DNA from: Flavobacterium ginsenosidimutans
GTDB lineage: Bacteria; Bacteroidota; Bacteroidia; Flavobacteriales; Flavobacteriaceae
DNA length: 64,000 nt
Reading direction: 5' to 3'
Assembly: GCF_003254625.1 (NCBI RefSeq)
Contig: NZ_QJRJ01000066.1
Span: forward strand, 26,830 to 90,829
The notes under the pieces were generated by a model. The model saw only the letters and a list, made by a program, of their open reading frames with translations. It was not told the DNA's origin and searched no databases. Positions within the stretch are counted from its first letter, which is position 1, and every line of letters starts with the position of its first letter. Positions 60,325 to 64,000 of this stretch are shown piece by piece. The translations under genes were made by a program, and so were the position numbers.

Positions 60325-60756
60325 TTAGCTTTTAACTGGATCTGGTAAAACAGTACCTTTAATAGTAAGGATTTTTGTTGGTTGTCCTTCTGCGTTAGAA
60401 GTAACAGTTACGGTTTTTGTAAAAGCACCAACTCTGTCAGTAGCATATTTTACACCAATAACACCTTTAGCTCCTGGAGCAATTGGTTCTTTTGGAGTAG
60501 TTGGAACAGTACATCCGCAAGATCCTTGAGTGTTTGTAATGATTAATGGTTTTGTACCATTGTTAACAAAAACGAACTCACGTTTTCCATCAGCATTGTG
60601 AGCGATAGTTCCGTAATCAATAGTTTCTGTTTCAAAAAGCATTCCTGCTCCTTCAACTTTTGCAACTTTAGCAGCTTTAGCTTTTTTAGTTGTTTGCGCG
60701 TTAGTAGCCGTAATACCAGCTACAGCTAACATAGCGAATAAAATTATTTTTTTCAT
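60325..60756 (-). CDS. DUF1573 domain protein
   Basis: A 143-residue secreted protein with a signal peptide (cleavage near TNAQT) and a single DUF1573 Ig-like domain: FETETIDYGTIAHNADGKREF, the paired-cysteine motif TQGSCGCTVPTTPKEPIAPG, and ITVKYATD-type end strands. DUF1573 proteins are periplasmic or surface beta-sandwich proteins of unknown role. It has the best-matched promoter in its region, with TTG and TAGCTTTG spaced by 18 bases. Confidence 0.92.
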   Translation of the reverse strand: MKKIILFAMLAVAGITATNAQTTKKAKAAKVAKVEGAGMLFETETIDYGTIAHNADGKREFVFVNNGTKPLIITNTQGSCGCTVPTTPKEPIAPGAKGVIGVKYATDRVGAFTKTVTVTSNAEGQPTKILTIKGTVLPDPVKS

Positions 60757-60784
60757 CTTTAAGGGTCTTTTTTTAAATGATAAA

Positions 60785-60813
60785 CAAAGCTATGTAAAAT
60801 TCTTAAACCACAA
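60785..60813 (-). promoter_or_regulatory. Promoter of the DUF1573 gene
   Basis: On the minus strand TTG (60813-60811), 18-base spacer and TAGCTTTG (60792-60785), a full match to the Bacteroidota consensus, 28 bases before the ATG. Confidence 0.75.
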
Positions 60814-60914
60814 CCTAAAAATATCTTAAAATATTTTAATTTTTGAAGCTTTCGATATGCCACTAAAAAATCATAAATTCGCTGTCTTAATTTTTCATTT
60901 TAAAATATAATAAT

Positions 60915-63521
60915 TTGGCAGCTAAAGAGAAAGTGGTGAAAGAAACACCTTTAATGAAACAGTACAACGAGATCAAGGCTAAATATCCTGATGCATGTCT
61001 GCTTTTCAGAGTAGGAGATTTTTATGAAACCTTTGGAGAAGACGCCATTAGAGCTTCTAAAATTTTAGGTATAACATTAACTAAAAGAGGAGCGGGGTCT
61101 GATACAGAAACAGCGTTGGCTGGGTTTCCACATCATTCTGTAAATACTTATCTGCCAAAGTTGGTAAAAGCCGGACTTCGTGTTGCGATCTGCGATCAGC
61201 TGGAAGATCCGAAAATGACGAAAACAATCGTAAAAAGAGGGGTAACGGAGCTTGTAACGCCTGGAGTTTCTTTAAACGATGAGGTTTTGCAGTCAAAATC
61301 TAATAACTTCTTGGCATCTGTTTATTTTGCTAATAAAAATATCGGAATTTCATTTTTAGATGTCTCTACAGGAGAGTTCTTAACGGCTCAAGGAAATGCA
61401 GAATATATTGATAAATTATTGCAGAACTTTAATCCAAGCGAGGTTTTAGTTCCAAAAAATAATAAAAGTGATTTCAAAACCGCTTTTGGAGAAGATTTTC
61501 ATAGTTTTTACTTAGAAGATTGGATTTACAAAGAAGATTATGCTTTAGAAACTTTGACAAAGCATTTCCAGACAAATTCTTTAAAAGGATTTGGGATTGA
61601 AGAGTTGAGAGAAGGAATTATAGCTTCTGGGGCAATTTTGTACTATTTGTCAGAGACGCAGCATAATCGTGTCCAGCATATTACGGCAATTCAGCGTATC
61701 GCAGAAGATGCTTATGTTTGGATGGATCGTTTTACGATTCGAAACCTAGAATTGTATCACAGCTATAATCCAAATGCAGTAACACTTTTGGATGTGATTG
61801 ATAAAACGCTTTCTCCAATGGGAGGGCGTTTATTAAAACGTTGGTTGGCTTTGCCTTTAAAAGATGCAAATAAAATAAAAGGGCGCCATGAAGTCGTGGC
61901 GTATTTAAAATCAAATCCTGAAATTCTGCACAATATCCAATATCAGATTAAACAGATTTCAGATTTAGAACGTTTAATTTCTAAAATTGCGGCAGGAAAA
62001 GTTTCTCCTCGTGAAATTGTTTATTTAAAGGAATCTTTAGATGCTATTATTCCAATTAAAACACTTGCGCTTGAAAGTCCGCAAGAAGCTGTAAAAGTAA
62101 TTGGAGACAGCTTGCACGCTTGTGATCTGCTTCGCGAAAAAATTAAAACAACTTTAAATCAAGATGCTCCTGTTGCTATTTCGAAAGGAAATGCGATAGC
62201 ATCAGGAATAAATGAAGAACTGGACGAACTGCGAGCGATTTCAACTTCAGGAAAAGAATTTTTAGAAGGAATTGAAAAAAGAGAATCAGAAAGAACTGGG
62301 ATTTCTTCGTTGAAAATTTCTTTTAATAATGTTTTTGGATATTATATTGAAGTTAGAAATACGCATAAAGATAAAGTTCCAGAAGAATGGATTCGTAAAC
62401 AAACTTTGGTAAATGCTGAACGCTATATTACCGAAGAATTAAAAGAATACGAAACCAAAATTTTAGGAGCAGAAGAAAAAATCTATAAAATAGAAAGTGA
62501 ACTTTTCGAGCAATTAGTTGCATGGATTGGAACTTATATCAAACCAGTTCAAATGAATGCCTATTTAGTTGCGCAATTAGATTGTTTGTGTTCGTTCACG
62601 CAAATGGCTGTCGAAAATCAATATGTACAGCCTGAAATCGATGATACATTTGAATTAGATATTAAAAACGGAAGACACCCTGTAATTGAAAAACAATTAC
62701 CTGTTGGAACTCCATATATTGCAAATGATGTTTTCTTAGATAGAGAAACACAACAAATTATTATGATTACTGGGCCTAATATGTCGGGTAAGTCGGCAAT
62801 TTTAAGACAAACAGCTTTAATAGTACTTTTGGCTCAAATGGGAAGTTTTGTTCCTGCTGATAGTGTTAGAATGGGAATTGTCGATAAGATTTTTACCAGA
62901 GTTGGAGCTTCTGACAATATCTCGATGGGTGAATCTACTTTTATGGTCGAAATGAACGAAACAGCTTCTATTTTGAATAATATTTCAGACAGAAGTTTGG
63001 TGTTATTAGATGAGATTGGAAGAGGAACGAGTACCTATGACGGAATCTCGATTGCTTGGGCAATTGCTGAATTCTTGCACGAACATCCAGGAAGAGCTAA
63101 AACGCTTTTCGCAACGCATTATCATGAGTTGAATGAAATGACGGAATCGATGCCAAGAATCCAAAATTTCAATGTTGCAGTAAAAGAATTAAAAGATACC
63201 GTTCTTTTCGTTAGAAAGCTGGTAAAAGGAGGAAGTGCGCATAGTTTCGGAATTCATGTAGCAAAAATGGCTGGAATGCCACAATTGGTTATTTCGAAAG
63301 CGCAGAAACTTTTAAAGAAATTAGAAAAGAATCATTCAAGTGATGCTTTAAACGGAATAAAATCGGCAAATGATGAAATGCAAATGAGTTTCTTTAATTT
63401 GGATGATCCTTTGTTGGAAGAGATAAAAGAAGAGATTTTGAATCTCGATATTAATGCAATTACGCCAGTAGAAGCGTTGATGAAACTGAATGAGATCAAA
63501 AGAATGCTGGTTAAAAAATAA
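60915..63521 (+). CDS. mutS: DNA mismatch repair protein MutS
   Basis: An 868-residue mismatch-recognition ATPase. The mismatch-reading motif [11 protein letters not shown] is at 34-44 with Phe36 and Glu38. Walker [14 protein letters not shown], the [14 protein letters not shown] motif, and FATHYHEL are intact in the C-terminal ABC-type ATPase. The start is TTG at 60915, chosen because the conserved region begins soon after and no earlier ATG exists. Full length. No mutL is in view. A single gene, followed by the tRNA genes. Confidence 0.97.
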   Translation: MAAKEKVVKETPLMKQYNEIKAKYPDACLLFRVGDFYETFGEDAIRASKILGITLTKRGAGSDTETALAGFPHHSVNTYLPKLVKAGLRVAICDQLEDPKMTKTIVKRGVTELVTPGVSLNDEVLQSKSNNFLASVYFANKNIGISFLDVSTGEFLTAQGNAEYIDKLLQNFNPSEVLVPKNNKSDFKTAFGEDFHSFYLEDWIYKEDYALETLTKHFQTNSLKGFGIEELREGIIASGAILYYLSETQHNRVQHITAIQRIAEDAYVWMDRFTIRNLELYHSYNPNAVTLLDVIDKTLSPMGGRLLKRWLALPLKDANKIKGRHEVVAYLKSNPEILHNIQYQIKQISDLERLISKIAAGKVSPREIVYLKESLDAIIPIKTLALESPQEAVKVIGDSLHACDLLREKIKTTLNQDAPVAISKGNAIASGINEELDELRAISTSGKEFLEGIEKRESERTGISSLKISFNNVFGYYIEVRNTHKDKVPEEWIRKQTLVNAERYITEELKEYETKILGAEEKIYKIESELFEQLVAWIGTYIKPVQMNAYLVAQLDCLCSFTQMAVENQYVQPEIDDTFELDIKNGRHPVIEKQLPVGTPYIANDVFLDRETQQIIMITGPNMSGKSAILRQTALIVLLAQMGSFVPADSVRMGIVDKIFTRVGASDNISMGESTFMVEMNETASILNNISDRSLVLLDEIGRGTSTYDGISIAWAIAEFLHEHPGRAKTLFATHYHELNEMTESMPRIQNFNVAVKELKDTVLFVRKLVKGGSAHSFGIHVAKMAGMPQLVISKAQKLLKKLEKNHSSDALNGIKSANDEMQMSFFNLDDPLLEEIKEEILNLDINAITPVEALMKLNEIKRMLVKK

Positions 63522-63598
63522 AATATAAAAATTTTCAATTTTAAAGTTTAGGTTATCAGAATGTTATAAAATAAGTGGATTTTTTTTTAGAAAAACGC

Positions 63599-63628
63599 TT
63601 GTGTAATTGAATAAATGTCCTAAATTTG
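63599..63628 (+). promoter_or_regulatory. Promoter of the tRNA pair
   Basis: TTG (63599-63601), 19-base spacer and TAAATTTG (63621-63628), a full consensus match 55 bases before tRNA-Gly. Confidence 0.75.
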
Positions 63629-63683
63629 CACTCGCAATACGAAACAAATTAAGTGTTGCAGTTCTTAAACAGAATTTGAAAAT

Positions 63684-63756
63684 GCGAAAATAGCTCAGTT
63701 GGTAGAGCGCGACCTTGCCAAGGTCGAGGTCGCGGGTTCGAGCCCCGTTTTTCGCT
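63684..63756 (+). tRNA. tRNA-Gly (anticodon GCC)
   Basis: A 73-base cloverleaf. The acceptor stem GCGAAAA pairs with TTTTCGC, the discriminator base is T as usual for tRNA-Gly, the anticodon loop reads TTGCCAA, and the T-loop has GGTTCGAGCC. The CCA end is not encoded. It shares a promoter and terminator with the tRNA-Leu. Confidence 0.97.
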
Positions 63757-63771
63757 CAAAAACCATACAAT

Positions 63772-63857
63772 GCTCGGATGGTGAAATTGGTAGACACGCT
63801 GGACTTAAAATCCAGTGAACAGCAATGTTCGTGCGGGTTCAAGTCCCGCTCTGAGTA
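63772..63857 (+). tRNA. tRNA-Leu (anticodon TAA)
   Basis: An 86-base class II tRNA with a long variable arm (GAACAGCAATGTTC). The acceptor stem GCTCGGA pairs with TCTGAGT through two G-T pairs, the anticodon loop is CTTAAAA, the T-loop GGTTCAAGTCC, discriminator A. It lies 15 bases after tRNA-Gly. Confidence 0.97.
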
Positions 63858-63859
63858 CT

Positions 63860-63889
63860 AAAGCCTCTTCTTTTGAAGAGGCTTTTTTT
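63860..63889 (+). terminator. Intrinsic terminator after the tRNA pair
   Basis: A perfect 11-base stem (AAAGCCTCTTC and its complement), TTTT loop and a T-run. Confidence 0.93.
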
Positions 63890-63934
63890 ATTTGCAGACT
63901 TGCAATAAATAAATTTACGCAGTAAATTTATTAG

Positions 63935-64000
63935 AATCTCAGAATCTCAGAATCTCAGAATCTCAGAATCTCAGAATCTCAGAATCTCAGAATCTCAGAA
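63935..64000 (+). repeat. Perfect octamer tandem array running off the window
   Basis: Eight perfect copies of AATCTCAG and the start of a ninth, reaching the last base of the window; a degenerate unit TTTATTAG precedes. The same unit appears singly in the arrays at 45353 and 50254. Confidence 0.95.

Noticed and set aside
63860..63889. A third RNA gene after tRNA-Leu
   Set aside because: The sequence is a plain hairpin with T-run, i.e. the terminator.
37247..64000. CRISPR array interpretation of the octamer repeats
   Set aside because: Units are 8 bases without spacers, and no cas gene is present.

Overview
The window is chromosomal DNA from a member of the Bacteroidota, most likely a Flavobacterium (family Flavobacteriaceae). 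The evidence is AT-rich sequence, type IX secretion (T9SS) parts (PorP/SprF, PorG, a type B sorted surface protein), many Bacteroidota-specific families (DUF4403, DUF4249, DUF4270, DUF4907, DUF6089/PorG, DUF6268), a GH3 protein, TonB-receptor/lipoprotein pairing, and promoter -7 elements of the form TAnnTTTG, some with TTG 18-19 bases upstream. I see no phage, plasmid, transposase, CRISPR array or rRNA. The genus is inferred, not proven.

Layout. 1-904: start-proximal part of a DUF4403 lipoprotein. 1082-8462: a MacB-type tripartite efflux operon with two adaptors and a TolC. 8507-13196: tsaB, mscS, a YtxH-like helical protein, a double-headed Nfu, a PorP/SprF protein and a gamma-carbonic anhydrase. 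13290-17516: a minus-strand cluster of DUF6268 barrel, kelch lipoprotein, DUF4907 lipoprotein, LytS-type kinase and LytTR regulator, divergent from a DUF4270 lipoprotein/outer-membrane protein pair (17748-20311). 20316-26961: murI, then the envelope operon porG-uppS-bamA-ompH-ompH. 27135-32821: nadK, a CBS protein, pdxJ, a TonB-dependent receptor and a DUF4249 lipoprotein. 32871-35625: an unrecognised lipoprotein, an esterase-like hydrolase and a holin-like membrane protein. 35738-39485: tig, clpP and clpX, the cytosolic folding/proteolysis block. 39588-45232: an L,D-transpeptidase-like lipoprotein, a GlxA-type regulator, five alternating VOC and SRPBCC genes, and serB. 45233-45722: a 490-base gene-free stretch packed with repeats. 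45723-55784: a small membrane protein, an NTF2-fold immunity-like protein, GH3, DUF2797, a family 9 glycosyltransferase, AsmA, a hydrolase and sppA. 55923-63521: a folK/deoxynucleoside kinase fusion, a YjbR protein, a T9SS lectin-like protein, a TrmH methyltransferase, a DUF1573 protein and mutS. 63684-63857: tRNA-Gly and tRNA-Leu.

Most genes are ordinary core or envelope genes. Two things stand out. First, the intergenic DNA carries several families of short-period repeats. Three separate gaps each hold exactly five degenerate octamers ending in (C/T)TTAG-like units. The window ends in a perfect octamer array. One gap (28029-28116) is wholly made of octamers. Heptamer arrays in inverted orientation surround clpP. 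Two REPIN-like elements (40300-40408 and 45536-45686) have palindromes at both ends. Second, the LytS/LytTR cluster combines an outer-membrane barrel, a kelch propeller lipoprotein, a small lipoprotein and a two-component system in a nearly gapless operon, which could be an undescribed envelope-sensing module.

Recurrent promoter architecture: at mscS, tig and upstream of clpP, a TAnnTTTG element touches or overlaps a terminator-like hairpin. Start codons were revised where an apparent longer reading frame ran upstream of the signal peptide or through a terminator (mscS, bamA, uppS, the L,D-transpeptidase, the GlxA regulator, the second SRPBCC, serB, sppA, trmH). tsaB and mutS appear to start with TTG, and the TonB receptor and bamA with GTG. 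All family names come from recognising the protein sequences, without database searches.
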